From: Crambe crambe
Lineage: Eukaryota; Porifera; Demospongiae; Poecilosclerida; Crambeidae
Direction: 5' to 3'
Assembly (NCBI GenBank): GCA_963924555.1
Contig: OZ004581.1
Span: 4,030,001 to 4,094,000, forward strand
DNA: 64,000 bases
Position 1 is the stretch's first letter. Each line of letters begins with the position of its first letter. Shown one piece after another: positions 1-11,186 of the stretch. The notes under the pieces are model-generated. The model made no database searches. It was given only the letters and a program-made list of their open reading frames with translations, and was not told the origin of the DNA. The translations under genes were made by a program, and so were the position numbers.

Positions 1-38
1 CAGTGGCTTGATGATAGTTGTGGCATGGGAAAGAGTGT

Positions 39-46
39 GTGTTTTG

Positions 47-77
<31 letters not shown>

Positions 78-117
78 GTTTTTTGGTAGCTGTGCTAATT
101 TTTTTTTTTTTTTTTTT
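39..117. repeat. (TTTTG)n microsatellite and T-tract
   Basis: An imperfect TTTTG array runs from about 39 to 85, followed by an uninterrupted T run near 99-117. Such tracts are slippage-prone and assembly length here is unreliable. Confidence 0.9.
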
Positions 118-2318
118 GGAAGACTTCCCATACAAAAAATGTTGGTAGCTACAAAATAAACAAAAATGCATAAAATCTGAAGGTAGAAGTTGTTCAGGCC
201 CATCTAAAGAGTCAGGAACAGTATTCAGTAGTAAATAGTGATGCATCCTTGAAGATACATGCCTTTTTAAGTTACTGTAATGTTTCTGAGTCTGAGCCTG
301 CCTGATTATACCTACAGGCCTATACGTAGGTATTCTAATGAAATGGATGTGAGATAGGAAATAGCTATGTTGTTCAAACCCTTGCAACCATGTTAATGTG
401 TTAGTATGCATGGTTATGTACAGATCTGCAAGCCCATAAACAATGTGTTCATTGCCTGAGATGGTGGTGACCAGCTTGTTACTTTTCTTAACAGATGTAT
501 CGGTGGACATTACTAATGGGTGCATTGTGCATTGGAGGGAATAAAAAGAAATTTGGAGCATGGTCAGGTGGAATAGAATAGCTGGAGAAATTGCATAAGT
601 CTACATAGCCCTCATTCAGAGGAGTCACCTGCATTCTTAGTATCACATCTTCTCAGTCTCCCACACCTGAAGAACAACCCCTTTGCCACTTTAAGTGACT
701 CTGATATAGGTCCTAGAAAAAAAAGCATGTATGTACAGGTCATAGTTGAAATAGGGACAGTCCTTGGGACAGTCTATAGGTGCGTGCAAAAATTTCTCAA
801 CCACACCTAATTTTAATTAAACACGCCTTTTTGACTGTTAGAAAAATCAAGAGATCAATTTTTTCCCCCAAAAGGATAGATGAATAATAGCCATGCTGGA
901 TTTCATGATCACATGATATGTGCTGAGCGTGCATAATAATGCTATATACAGCTGAAGTAAGTAAACTAGCTCCGTGTAGCTCTATCTGTTGGGACAAGTC
1001 ATTGTTAAAGCACTATGTCGGGTGGGACCGGGACAAGAGCTATAATATCATGAGTATCCCGGCCATATCGGGACAGTTGGCAACTATGACAGGTGCCTTA
1101 AATTTAAATGGCTGTGGTTAGCAAAAATTTATGCTGTGTGTAGTTTTACCTTTAGAAGGTAGTCACTGATTTTTCTGGATCTGCCTCTGTATGAGTATGG
1201 TTATCAGGGGTTCTCCCCAGGATTTCGGAGGGCATACGTAGGAACAAGACTGTGACTCCTGGTGCAGTGTGTGTGTGAGAGAGTAATGACTAGAAACAAG
1301 CCATAAGAAGAAGGGTTAGTGGTAAACATGGCATATTAGCTATACTGGCCTTTATTTAATATGCCTGGGAATTATGAACTCAAACAGTGCTCTAAAGTGT
1401 ATATCACTTTCATTAAAATGAATTTGTGCATCACCCTTATGATATTATTCAGGCTATTCAAGTATGATTTAGGTTATGTATTGTACATAACATATAATAA
1501 GTCAGTCAAAACTGTGGGAACAACAGTAACAAAACAAGCCATGAATTACTGAGTGCATGGCTGAGACCACAGGGGGTGTGGCCACAGTTAGGTACATGTA
1601 GGAAACTTCTCTGACCCAGTTAATTAATGATCTCATTAGCTCTGGAATGGAGAGGTGAAAGTGAAGATATAACAGTGTGTTTCACTCCCTGACATTATCA
1701 TTATGTCTTTCACCTCCTTATTCCTTATAAAATTTTAGACACTCTCTCTGATATACATAGTGGCTATCGGTCAGGTGACTTTAACTGGAGATCAATCAGT
1801 AGCTATAGCTGTGGTCCAGTAACTGAAAACTTGAACATGCACATTATAGGACGGTCAATCGGAAAGGATTCTGACAGTGAAACGCTTGGAACAGAAAATC
1901 CCTGCCCAAGAAAGTGAAGCAACTTTTATCCGAAGCTGGAGTGTATGGGAGTATTGCAGCTACTCTTGCCATATTAATTTTCTTGTTGTTATGGTTGTTG
2001 TTGTTTTGTTTTTTTCTCTCAAAATTTAAGAAGCTACTGCATAACTCGGTGCTGCTCTAGCATCCTTCCCTGAAGCAGTTAGCTGTGCATTTACTTCAAA
2101 TGTGAATTACAAGGTATGGCATCCACTGCTGTTGCTCCTGAATCTGTATAGTACATTATTGTTCTGTGGACCCAGTCTGCTGATCAGGTTTTGGTTGTTA
2201 GGTTGGTATCTTTGCCTTCCGTCCTGTTGTATGGGTTAAATAGCTTTCCAGTGTTGGAATTGTCTCCCATAACATGTATATTTAGTAAGCTTCAGATCAA
2301 CAGAGTGCAAGCATTGAA
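118..2318. other. No gene recognised
   Basis: Only short chance ORFs, none with a recognisable domain or splice context. The region has several T-rich tracts (for example 1984-2020). Extracellular exons of the receptor-like gene at 2970 could lie here, but I could not identify any. Confidence 0.5.
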
Positions 2319-2549
2319 TTATGTCCAACTAGATTCTGCCGGAACCAGAAGGTTGTAGGTTTGTAGGAATTCGTCCACTTCTGGTGTGGTGGCTGCATCA
2401 CATTCAAGTTTGGAGTCTGCTTTTAAGCATGGCCTTCCCCTCTTTTTTGGTAAGACTGCATTGTTTCCCAGGTATTCCTTGATGACATTGGAAGTAGATT
2501 CATCTTCATCACATCCTGCTAGAACAGGGTCAAAACACTTGGTGGTCAA
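2319..2549 (-). other. Unassigned short ORF with AT-hook-like motif
   Basis: A 76-codon minus-strand ORF contains KKRGRP, an AT-hook-like core, within an acidic, Asp/Glu-rich context and a phrase resembling hAT transposase spacers (SNVIKEYLGNN). It could be a remnant of a hAT-type transposase C-terminal half or an exon of an unknown nuclear protein. There is no zinc finger, no dimerisation motif and no clear splice sites. I cannot assign a function. Confidence 0.2.
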
Positions 2550-2969
2550 TGCCTGGGTCCATCTATGTTTCCCTATCTTCGTGGGAGGTGCCCATGGCTA
2601 CTTCTCCTCCCCCTCCGAAAAATCAAGAAGGATTTCCCTCAATCCAAAGTGGATCCAAGAGTTGAGGAAGATTGTAAGAAGCCATAAAGGTACTGTCAGT
2701 TGATCATAACTTGATATACTACACAATCATTAGCTATAATACCATCCCAGGTAATACATTGCTAGATGTGCCCTGTGCATGACAGATTTTGGTATCTCCC
2801 ATGGAGGTTGTAACAATGTGACAACTTATAAATAGGAAATGCCACAGAGGGACACAATCAACCAATAGATCTGTATCTAATTTCTTTATACCTCAGGTAC
2901 TTATAATGTACGGTCCAATGTTTATTGGAAAACATGATAGCTATAAGTAATGATACTGTCACAACAAAG

Positions 2970-3435
2970 TAAACCTATTATCAACTGTTATAGTGTTAGT
3001 ACTCACACTGCTACCAGTGATCTGTTGTTCTTGGCTGTGTTACAAGAATAAAAGTAAGTCCCTCTCTCTCATGTAGTCTCCCCCTATCATTTGTGTGCAT
3101 AATCATAGGCCTGTGTTGGTGTTAGTGTGTCTGTACAGCATGTGTACACGGTGTGTTGTTTCTTACGTTTCATTCTTATGCCAAATTCTTTCCCCCTCCC
3201 AGAAAAATTGATGAATTTGAAAGAGGTAACAGTCAACTTCATGTTATCACTGGAAGATTATCAATAACAGTCCCTAGTTAGTCATTATGTTCTGAAAAGT
3301 AACCATTATTCTTTCTAGGTTGAGTATGAAGAGCCAGATAAAGTGATTTCTTCATCACATCAACTTACAGTCACTGATCTATTCATGCATGCAAATGAAG
3401 CATATTCCACAGCCAAGCATTTCCTTGAGAAAGAT
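2970..3435 (+). CDS. Receptor-like membrane protein, TM and cytoplasmic exons (partial)
   Basis: Three exons join in phase with consensus splice sites: ~2970-3053 (ends before GTAAGT), 3203-3225 (a 23-nt mini-exon between CCCAG and GTAACA) and 3319-3435 (after TTCTTTCTAG, before GTAAGA). The first encodes a transmembrane helix (TVIVLVLTLLPVICC) followed by a basic stop-transfer (CYKNKK). The others encode a cytoplasmic tail with tyrosines in acidic context (VEYEEPDK) and NEAYST, plausible phosphorylation sites. This is the usual layout of sponge single-pass receptors, where the TM and tail are on small separate exons. Extracellular exons and the last exon were not found. The left edge of the first exon is uncertain. 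Function is not known; role as a receptor is inferred from topology only. Confidence 0.55.
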
Positions 3436-3919
3436 GTAAGATTTTATTTTGATGGTGAATAACAGCTATCACTTACATGAACTGAGTGTACTGTATGTAT
3501 GTTGTGGATCCTCCGGAAAATGATTTTACAAGCTCAAATAATTATAGCAGAACTTTCTATCACATATCTTGAGCAGGACAAGACTGAAAATAATATCTCA
3601 GGGCAGGACTGAGAGGTGGTAGCTTAACAGATGAATAACCCTTCTAACGTTGCTGCACTTTATCTGAATGCAATCTGGGATTTGTTAATTGGGAAATGAA
3701 ATATTAGCTAGTAGTGACCTTCCATATCTATATAAACAGAGGTTGAGAAATTATTATAGCTAGGTATACAAGGGTGTAGATAAGGGGGGGGGGGGGGGAG
3801 GGGGCTAGGGGGGCTAAAGCCCCCCAGATCTTTTGAATTGTATAGCTTATGATTATGAATGTGATATGAATGATACTGATGCTATTGTGATAATGGCCAA
3901 ATATTTGTGCTCTGCTAGT
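3436..3919. other. Gene-poor stretch with G-run repeat end
   Basis: No gene seen. At 3768-3785 the sequence CAAGGGTGTAGATAAG is followed by a long G run. The same words occur reversed at 13389-13410 next to a C run, so both are probably ends of members of one repeat family. Confidence 0.5.
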
Positions 3920-3955
3920 ATCAGAGAGCGCGGTAGCGCTCTCTATGTAGGGATG
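3920..3955 (+). repeat. Palindromic transposon end (GAGAGCGC family), copy 1
   Basis: Reads ATCAGAGAGCGCGGTAGCGC then CTCTCTATGTAGGGATG: an internal hairpin (GAGAGCGC/GCGCTCTC) followed by TAGGGAT. A reversed copy lies at 5888-5924 and a third copy at 49498-49538. Likely a terminal repeat of a small non-autonomous DNA transposon. Confidence 0.6.
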
Positions 3956-3958
3956 ACC

Positions 3959-4120
3959 TATGACCCTCCATAGGACTAATACAAAATGAAGTTGGATTTT
4001 CTCAGAAAACAGTAAGTTGTAGCTGCTATGACTGCTTACCCTGTATTTCATGCACATTCTTATCATGCAGGAGAATTTTGGAGGCTGAAAGACTTAACAC
4101 GGAAGAGCAGTAAAAATGCA
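3959..4120 (+). repeat. Left arm of long inverted repeat
   Basis: Matches the reverse complement of 11757-11908 through several blocks of 15-20 identical bases separated by substitutions and small indels. The level of divergence suggests an old pair. Confidence 0.75.
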
Positions 4121-5015
4121 CTTTTTCATGATTTCTTATTTTCTTGTTCTTCTAATAATGGCACGATCTGCAGAAAAATTGGGCCGTGCTTGGGTCATGT
4201 TCTATATATGAATCTGTTCCATTTTACTCGGACCAGGTCCACGTCCCATCGGTTTAGCTTCTAGTTCACTCAGAAAAAAGCCGCTTTCTTAATAGCCTGC
4301 CAACATAGACTATATAGGTTCCTACATGGACTGGAAACGCCTATTAAATTAATATTAACAAGCACTTCCGGTCGTGTGATATCCGTGTTGCGCCTATTGC
4401 GCTGCAGCTGTATCTCCATGAACAGGAAAGATCACTTTAGTGGTTAACCGTACAAGCTTGTAAGTGGCTATGAAGAGGCTGAACTCTGCCAGGGAGACTA
4501 TACTACAAGATGCCAAGACTCTGGGATTATTGTCAGAGCAAAACTCGAGTTAAAGTGTGCTCTAGCAGTTAAAATTGCATATAAATACTTTGTGTAATTT
4601 TATCTCCTGAAGTAGTTCTATCATCCATAGTTAATGTGGTTGAGGACTTGAAGTACATGTTAGTAAATTGTTTTAAAAGATACATATCAACTTTCTACTA
4701 CATTGTTACTAACTACTACACCTTTCTTTGTCAAATAGTATACCTGCTTTGTGTAATTTTCTAGAACCAAGTTTAACCAATCTAGCTCATACTGTAATAT
4801 AAGCAGTTCATATAAAGTTTGCAGTGTTGCATGGTATTGTTTTTATCCATTTTGGGTACATATTTGGTTGTAGAAATTCACTAGACAGTTAATTAATTGA
4901 TGGAAACAGCCGGCCCAGAATACAATATCCGGTAAGTATTACCATAAATATACGGAACACCGCAAGGCGGATGTAATTAATCATTTCCAGTCCATTCTGG
5001 AACCTCTATAGTCTA
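4121..5015. other. No gene; CpG-containing segment
   Basis: No coding exon seen. Around 4365-4410 there is a locally CpG-rich patch with CACTTCCGGTCGTG, an ETS-like motif in a promoter-like context. No transcript can be tied to it from sequence alone. Confidence 0.4.
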
Positions 5016-5269
5016 AAGTGAGTGCAAAAAATTTCTTCTAAATAAAAAGGTTAAGTAGGGATAGCTTAAAATCTAGCTGGGCTATATAATGTACTGAAGT
5101 CATATGAAAACAATCCCTACTTTTACATCCAATATACCTATAGCTAGCTATGGCAGTTGTAAAAGTAGGGATTGTTTTCATATGACTTCAGTACATTATA
5201 TAGCCCAGCTAGATTTTAAGCTATCCCTACTTAACCTTTTTATTTAGAAGAAATTTTTTGCACTCACTT
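5016..5269. repeat. Perfect 112-bp inverted repeat (foldback MITE)
   Basis: Left arm 5016-5127 and right arm 5158-5269 are exact reverse complements over 112 bp by my reading, with a 30-bp spacer. Each arm begins AAGTGAGTGCAAAAAATTTC and carries two TAGGGAT-type blocks. This is a foldback MITE with no coding capacity. Perfect identity implies a very recent insertion, gene conversion between arms, or an assembly palindrome artefact. Confidence 0.85.
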
Positions 5270-5887
5270 GTTTCTATCCTTTTTTCTTAGTTCTTGAAGT
5301 TGAATATTAGTTTGTGTATGTATAAAAGAATTGAGGGTGAGCACTGTAATTCAGCAAGGAGTGACTGGAACATCATCAGATAAGAATAAATAGCTAGCTA
5401 AACGATTAAACTGAAGACCTAGCTAAGCTTAGCTAGCTAAACTTAAGGAGCTTACGTGGCTCCGCCCATAACCCCGCCCCCTACCGACATGCGCTTCAAA
5501 ATGGCGTCGAAAGATTTAGCTAGTGTTCCGAGTGCTCAAATAGTGAAGTAGAGCCTTAGTCAAAACTAATAGCAAAAGATCAGCCTCTAGGTGCCGCTCT
5601 AACAGATGGCCAAAGCAGAATTTTGATGACTATAGCCAGTAAGCCGGTACGTCGATCTTATTATTATTATTATTATTATTATCCTTATTATTATAAAGAA
5701 AAAGAACAAAAGTCAATTTTAGACATCGTTTTTTTCTCATGTTAGCGAATGAATTTTTGGTCTTTGAACATTCTCCTCTCTTCTTTGTAGATGTAATAAT
5801 TCACTGTAGCCTTCTGAGAACCTGTAGAGTAAGGGTAGAAGAGAAAGAAGAGTTTTTAGTTTATATAGTCTTATGACCTTTGACCCG
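5270..5887. other. Leader region, no long gene; (ATT)n tract
   Basis: Contains a CpG-richer patch at 5455-5530 with AAAATGGCGTCGAAAG. The ATG opens a 16-codon ORF (MASKDLASVPSAQIVK). AAAATGGCG also fits a YY1-type promoter element. An (ATT)n microsatellite lies at 5658-5684. Confidence 0.4.
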
Positions 5888-5924
5888 CCATCCCTACTTA
5901 GAGAGTGCTAGCGCACTCTCTGAT
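5888..5924 (-). repeat. Palindromic transposon end (GAGAGCGC family), copy 2
   Basis: Reverse orientation copy of 3920-3955: CCATCCCTACTTAGAGAGTG then CTAGCGCACTCTCTGAT. With copy 1 it could bound a ~2-kb element (3920-5924), though I see no target duplication. Confidence 0.55.
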
Positions 5925-5954
5925 GCTGCCAACTAACGAGCAGCCATTAAGCAC

Positions 5955-5992
5955 GAACGCGCATGCGTGCGTATAATAGTTGCCATGACAAC
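5955..5992 (+). promoter_or_regulatory. NRF1-like and RFX X-box motifs
   Basis: GCGCATGCGTGCG at about 5960-5972 resembles an NRF1 site and GTTGCCATGACAAC at 5979-5992 fits the RFX X-box consensus (GYNRCC, 2-nt spacer, RRNRAC). Both motifs are known from animal CpG promoters, X-boxes from ciliary genes. They sit about 450 bp upstream of the Helitron ATG at 6444. The motif matches are seen; promoter function is inference. Confidence 0.4.
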
Positions 5993-6443
5993 GTAGCTCA
6001 GCTGTCTTTCGAGCGAGTGTGGCGTATTTCTTGACTTCCAAAGCGTAACTTGACAATTTTTGAGATAAGTTACTAGCTATCTATAGCTAACCTTTGAGAT
6101 AAGTTAGTTAGCTATCTAGCTAGCTATATTAAAAAAACTCCCAAGCCAGCTAACTAGCTAGGTAGCTACCTGTGAAATACACAGGAAGTTACATTTACTA
6201 GCTGGCTAGTTGCTAGCTCTAATTGCATTATACTTTAATTGCAAGGCCTATAGCCTGTATTTACACTATTTATTAAACAACTAACAAACAAACTAACAAC
6301 AGCAATTCATGTAGCTATAATATTACCTATCTTATACATTGTATAATATATCATATTTTACTTAGCGAGGCCTATACAGCCTGTATAGCTAGACACTATA
6401 AAACAACAATTCATAGCTATATTACCTATCTATTACGATAATT

Positions 6444-9217
6444 ATGGCTTCGGCAAAGAAAAAGAGGGCACAGCGAAAAAAGAGGTATGAGATGAATAAA
6501 GATGCAGAAAGGTCTACAATGAAACAGTACCATGATAAGCACAAAAATGATATGAAAACCAAATTTAAACAATATTATGAAAAGAACAAAGAAGATATGA
6601 GATCAAAGTTCAAACAAAATTACGAAGAGAGAAAAGATGCTGCAAAATACAAATCTAGGCTAAATTATGAAAAGAACAAAAATGCCATGAAGTCTAAATT
6701 TAAACTGTATTATGAAAAAAACAAAGATGCCATGAAATCTGAATTTAAACAGCATTATGCAAAGAACATATATGCCCTCACCCAAAAAATGAAAGAGTAC
6801 AATAAAAAGCACAAATTTCAAAATGAATGCATATTATAAAAAAAATAAAGAACGTCTCTGCTCTCTCAGGAGAAAAAATTACCGAAAAAACTGTGACAAA
6901 ATGAAAGCAGCTAGTTGTGCCTACTATAGATCTAACACTGAAGCAAGGAAAGCTGCTTATTCAAGGAAGGCAAAAGCTGTTATGAAAAGAGCTAGACAGT
7001 ACTATGCCAAGAACAGAGCCTACATTTGTGCTAATCAAAGGCGAAAGTATGAATTAGCAGAACCAAAGCCACTGGCTAAAATGTTTCATGTACACAAAAT
7101 AAAGAAAAATCTGATGTGCAATACTAGATTGTTGTCTAAACTAATAGACACTTTTGAAAACGAGCATACCAGTGCATCCAATAAGATACCAAAAGCCAAT
7201 CGCAAGACTGCAATTTCTAATCTGGCAGCACAGAGAGTCGTATGCAAAGCTATACAGGTACGCAAGCAATATGTCGGTGCCTTGCTCAAAGCTGTTAGAT
7301 ATATAAATGCACTTAAAATCAAAGAAATGGTAGACTTTGGTGAGGGTTTGCACTCGGCTCATAGTGAGCCATACTTCTACGATTCTGCATACCTCTTTGT
7401 AAAAAGGCCTGATATTTTGACTATAGACCAAAGTGGGATATGTAGGCAAGAAGAGAATGTTTCTGAGAGTACTGTTAGTAATATCCCACATACATGGAAA
7501 TGTAGTACAAAGTGCAAACCTCTCACCGAGTCAGAAGTGAGTAGTATACTTGATTTTAAGTCACAGTTCGAGAACCGGATTCATGAACTGTCACAGGTTT
7601 TGGACAATATTGATGGTGGTTGTCCAAACTACCATTAAAAGTAGTCAATCTAGAGAACTCAAAGGGCACAGCTTGCTCTGTTACACGGGTACAGAATGCA
7701 AAAGCAGACTTAGGATTCTGAGATCAGCTGCCACTCATTATCCTATTTTGCGTTCTTTATTACGTGCTGTGTATGTTACTATTAATAGCCTGCACAGCGT
7801 ATCTAAGCTTGATGAAGCACTCAAGTCTGGTGACTTTGCCTTTCTAATGAACAATTTAGATGGTGATTCTGAATCTCTTTTGAGTAATGATGTGGAAAAA
7901 ACTCATGAGCTTACTGAAATAGCACACTCAGTCCTGAGAAGGAGAGATCTAGAATTGCATCTTCAGGTCACTCATGCTGGGCTAATAGCTGAGTATCAAA
8001 AGGCAGTTGAGGACTATCCTCAGAATCCATGCTGTAGCTGTCAGCAGTTACATCAACGCAGAAACGTAACCAAAGTTAATTTCTCAAATAAATTGGGAAA
8101 CACTGTGTGGCCTGCGCTGAAACAGTTCATGCTAAGAGACAACAAACAAGCTGCAGATGAGACACATTTCATGTGCAACTACTGTAAATCTAGTATGAAA
8201 CATGATAAAATGCCACCACGCTGTGTGCTCAATGGTTTAGAGGTGATTCCCATTCCAGAAGAGCTGAAAAATTTGGATTGCTTGAGTAAGCAGTTCATTC
8301 AACGTGCCAAAAGTTATCAAACTGTTGTTAGGTTAGGCACTTACACAAATAAAGTACCCACATACAACTCATTACAGGCATGCAAGGGTACAATGTTCTT
8401 CCTTCCTTTGCCTCTGGGAAAGACCCTAGAGACTTTAGATCAGGTTAACCATCCAGTTACATCTCTAGCCAGTCCTGAACTCTATATCATAGTCAATGGT
8501 AAGCCTACCACTAACAAAATGGTGTGGCGCAGCCTTGTGAATGTCAAAGATATCAAGGGAGCTGTAGAGAAGCTCAGACAAATCAACTGGCTTTACAAAG
8601 ACGTAGATGACAGTTCTCTAGACACAACACTCAAGGAAGTCGTAGAAGTAGTAAGTAACGCTTCTAGCACTATACTTGAGAAAGCTTCAGATAATGACAT
8701 ATCTGGATTGCAATGTTACACGATAAGAAATTTGAACAACAAGCTGAATACTGATTCTGACATAGAACAGTATAAGCTTTTGCACGTTGAGGAGGAACCT
8801 TTAGACAATCGTCAAAAGTTCCTTGATGTTATGTGTTTTCCAACACTTTTCCCAGATGGAAAGTTTGGAAAGTATCACCCTCGCAGTGTGAAAATTTCCC
8901 ACAGCGAATATATAAAGTCCCGCCTCTTTAATAAAGACCCTCGATTCAGAAAGGAGCCTCGCTACATATTTTACTTGCTTTGGCAGAAAGAAATGAGGGA
9001 AATTTCAGCGGGTGTTTACAACCTACTGAAATCTTCAAAATCACACTCAATGACCGTTGGCAACTTATTGGACAAGGTGGGAGCAAATGACGAACACCTG
9101 GAATCCAATTTATCCACTATGCTTCAGTCAGTCCGTGGCACAAAGCAGTATTGGTATGTGTGGCAGAGTGATCTGAGGTGTATGGTACGCGAAGCAGTGC
9201 GACCGAGTCAACAATGA
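6444..9217 (+). pseudogene. Helitron transposase, N-terminal part (frame-broken, truncated)
   Basis: Opens at ATG 6444. The first ~180 residues are very Lys-rich with ~15-residue repeats of the YEKNKDAMKSKFKQ type. The frame moves near 6830 and again near 7630. From ~8030 to 8460 lies a DUF6570-like region with paired cysteines (PCCSCQQ; FMCNYCKSSMKHDKMPPRC) found in Helitron replicases. From ~8780 comes the Helitron N-like domain (FPTLFPDGKFGKYHPR; RFRKEPRYIFYLLWQKE; QYWYVWQSDLRCMVRE). In full-length Helitrons the HUH Rep nuclease follows at once; here sequence jumps near 9186-9198 directly into the helicase tail and the frame shifts. So Rep, Walker A/B and the middle of Pif1 helicase are deleted. 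Frameshifts plus the deletion make this part a pseudogene. Confidence 0.8.
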
Positions 9218-11186
9218 AATGCTTGGAAGCCTGGACTCTGAAATATACAAAATATCGTGCACTGATGAAGTTGATGAAACAAAGAGCAAAAGCAAGTGGA
9301 ACAAGAAAGCAGCTGAGAAGCTAGAGAAACTAAACAAAGACTGCAATAACACTGCAGGATTAGAAGCAGTGCTAAAACTAGCTGTTGGTGCACGTGTTAT
9401 GCTGAGACGTAACATTGATATAGAAGCAGGTTTGGTCAATGGAGCCATTGGCACAGTTATAGCAATCTCAGCAAGATGTATCTCTGTTCAATTTGACCAC
9501 ATCAATGATCCATGTGATATTGAAAAGGTAAAGACAAAGTTCATGGTGATGAAAAATTACTTTGTCTACCGTGAGCAATTTCCCCTTATCCTTGCCTATG
9601 CAGTTACAATTCACAAATGCCAAGGTTTATCCTTGGATTGTGCTATCATAGAATTATCAAGCAAGGTATTTGCTGATGGCATGGCTTACGTAGCACTCAC
9701 AAGGGTGAAATCGCTTCTTGGGTTGCACCTAATTTCTCTGGACAAAGACTCAATCAGGGTCAATAGGAAAAGCATCATGGAAATCAATAGACTGAGGGAA
9801 ATGTATAGAAAAGACCTTCCTCTGTATGATGTGCCAGCACCAAGAACTCGCTCCAAGCGCAAGCTTACTGGTACTTCTGAACAAATTGAGCCCAATGCTA
9901 AGAAGAGAAGGGTTGACAACCCTATCAAAGCCAATCCTATCAACTCTCAGCTGGAACAAAGGGTATGGCCTTTCAAATTTCATTCAGTCGATGAGCAATG
10001 GCAGCACAATGCTTGTGCCTCCCTTGGTCTCCAGTTTGAGAGAAGCAATGGAGCGAGTCCAGGTAGTGGCAGTTTGCCTCTCACTTGTCCAGACAAGAAT
10101 AAAATTAAGACAATAGTTGGAGACGGAAATTGCATGTTTCGATCTCTGTCTTATATTATCACGGGTTCACAAGCCCAACATGAGAGGCTACGTACAAAAA
10201 TTATTCAGCACATGCATGATATCGCTCCCCTTATTATAGGACATATCAGGGGCTGTTCTCAAGATAGATACACCACTGTTGGGGAATACATACAGGGCAG
10301 TGGAATGGACAAAACTGGTGTGTGGGGCACTGATATTGAATTACTAACCCTTGCCCACGTACTAAAAACATGCATATTCTCTTATGACACACAAAGAGAC
10401 ACCTGGGATAGGTTCAAACCTAGCAGCGCAGACAAGACAGTGAAAACAGACTTAGCATCAAATTCCCTGTATCTAAGACACCCACAAGCTCATTATGAGG
10501 TTGTTCTTGCTGTTGAACCTTTGATAAATTCAAACCCACCTCAACCCAATGAACCAGATGAAAAGAAAGCAGACCATAGCAGTAGTAACAGCATTCCCAC
10601 AAGCAATCACATAGATGGAAACATAATATTACAGGAAGAGTGGCCAGAGTGTAGATTCCATTCAGTGGACGAAGAGTGGCAAAAAGTTGCATGTGGTGTA
10701 CTAAATATTCCATATCATTGCAAAAATGGATTAAGTCAGGGTGGTGCCAATGTAATTCTGACACGTCCAGATAAGATGCAAAAAATTATAGCAGATGGCA
10801 ATTGTCTGTTTCGGTGTCTTTCCCACATAGTAACGGGAACTCAAAGACATCATGTAGCTGTACGTTTGGCCATAATAGAACACTTGCAAAGAATTCCTGG
10901 GTTCTTGGGCACCTATGGCTATAAAAGTGTTAATGACTACTTGAATAGAACCAATATGGACAAAATAAACACTTGGGGTACTGATATCGAAATGTTTGCT
11001 TTTGCACATTTGCTAAATACTCCAATATATTCATTTGTTAAAAATTTAAATGATTGGCATAAATATCCCCCCTCCCGGATAAATCTAACCATGTATGATG
11101 ATGTCACATGTGATGATGTCACACAAAAGGCAATGTACATAAGATTTCATTCTGAACACTTTGAAGTCGTATGCTCAGTCTTATAA
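9198..11186 (+). CDS. Pif1-type helicase tail fused to two OTU protease domains (Helitron-derived)
   Basis: ATG at 9219 opens an uninterrupted 655-codon ORF; homology begins slightly upstream at 9198 (CDRVNNEML). Residues ~30-190 are the C-terminal RecA-like domain of Helitron/Pif1 helicase, with AYAVTIHKCQGLSL near 127-140 and the arginine-finger motif VALTRVKSL (Arg162). The ATPase front is absent. Two OTU domains follow. OTU1 has DGNCMF with Cys305 and the late histidine in HYEVV. OTU2 has DGNCLF with Cys529 and HFEVV. Both triads look whole. OTU domains cleave ubiquitin chains; in Helentron/Helitron proteins they are known accessory domains. The tandem pair without Rep is odd. It could be a shadow of a recent internal deletion, or a retained OTU protein. 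Start codon use is unproven. Confidence 0.75.
   Translation, partial: CDRVNNEMLGSLDSEIYKISCTDEVDETKSKSKWNKKAAEKLEKLNKDCNNTAGLEAVLKLAVGARVMLRRNIDIEAGLVNGAIGTVIAISARCISVQFDHINDPCDIEKVKTKFMVMKNYFVYREQFPLILAYAVTIHKCQGLSLDCAIIELSSKVFADGMAYVALTRVKSLLGLHLISLDKDSIRVNRKSIMEINRLREMYRKDLPLYDVPAPRTRSKRKLTGTSEQIEPNAKKRRVDNPIKANPINSQLEQRVWPFKFHSVDEQWQHNACASLGLQFERSNGASPGSGSLPLTCPDKNKIKTIVGDGNCMFRSLSYIITGSQAQHERLRTKIIQHMHDIAPLIIGHIRGCSQDRYTTVGEYIQGSGMDKTGVWGTDIELLTLAHVLKTCIFSYDTQRDTWDRFKPSSADKTVKTDLASNSLYLRHPQAHYEVVLAVEPLINSNPPQPNEPDEKKADHSSSNSIPTSNHIDGNIILQEEWPECRFHSVDEEWQKVACGVLNIPYHCKNGLSQGGANVILTRPDKMQKIIADGNCLFRCLSHIVTGTQRHHVAVRLAIIEHLQRIPGFLGTYGYKSVNDYLNRTNMDKINTWGTDIEMFAFAHLLNTPIYSFVKNLNDWHKYPPSRINLTMYDDVTCDDVTQKAMYIRFHSEHFEVVCSVL

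Noticed and set aside
2386-2703. 105-codon + strand ORF
   Set aside because: Antisense to a slightly more gene-like ORF, no recognisable domain or splice context.
9128-9454. 108-codon minus-strand ORF with hydrophobic runs
   Set aside because: Exact antisense shadow of the helicase/OTU reading frame.
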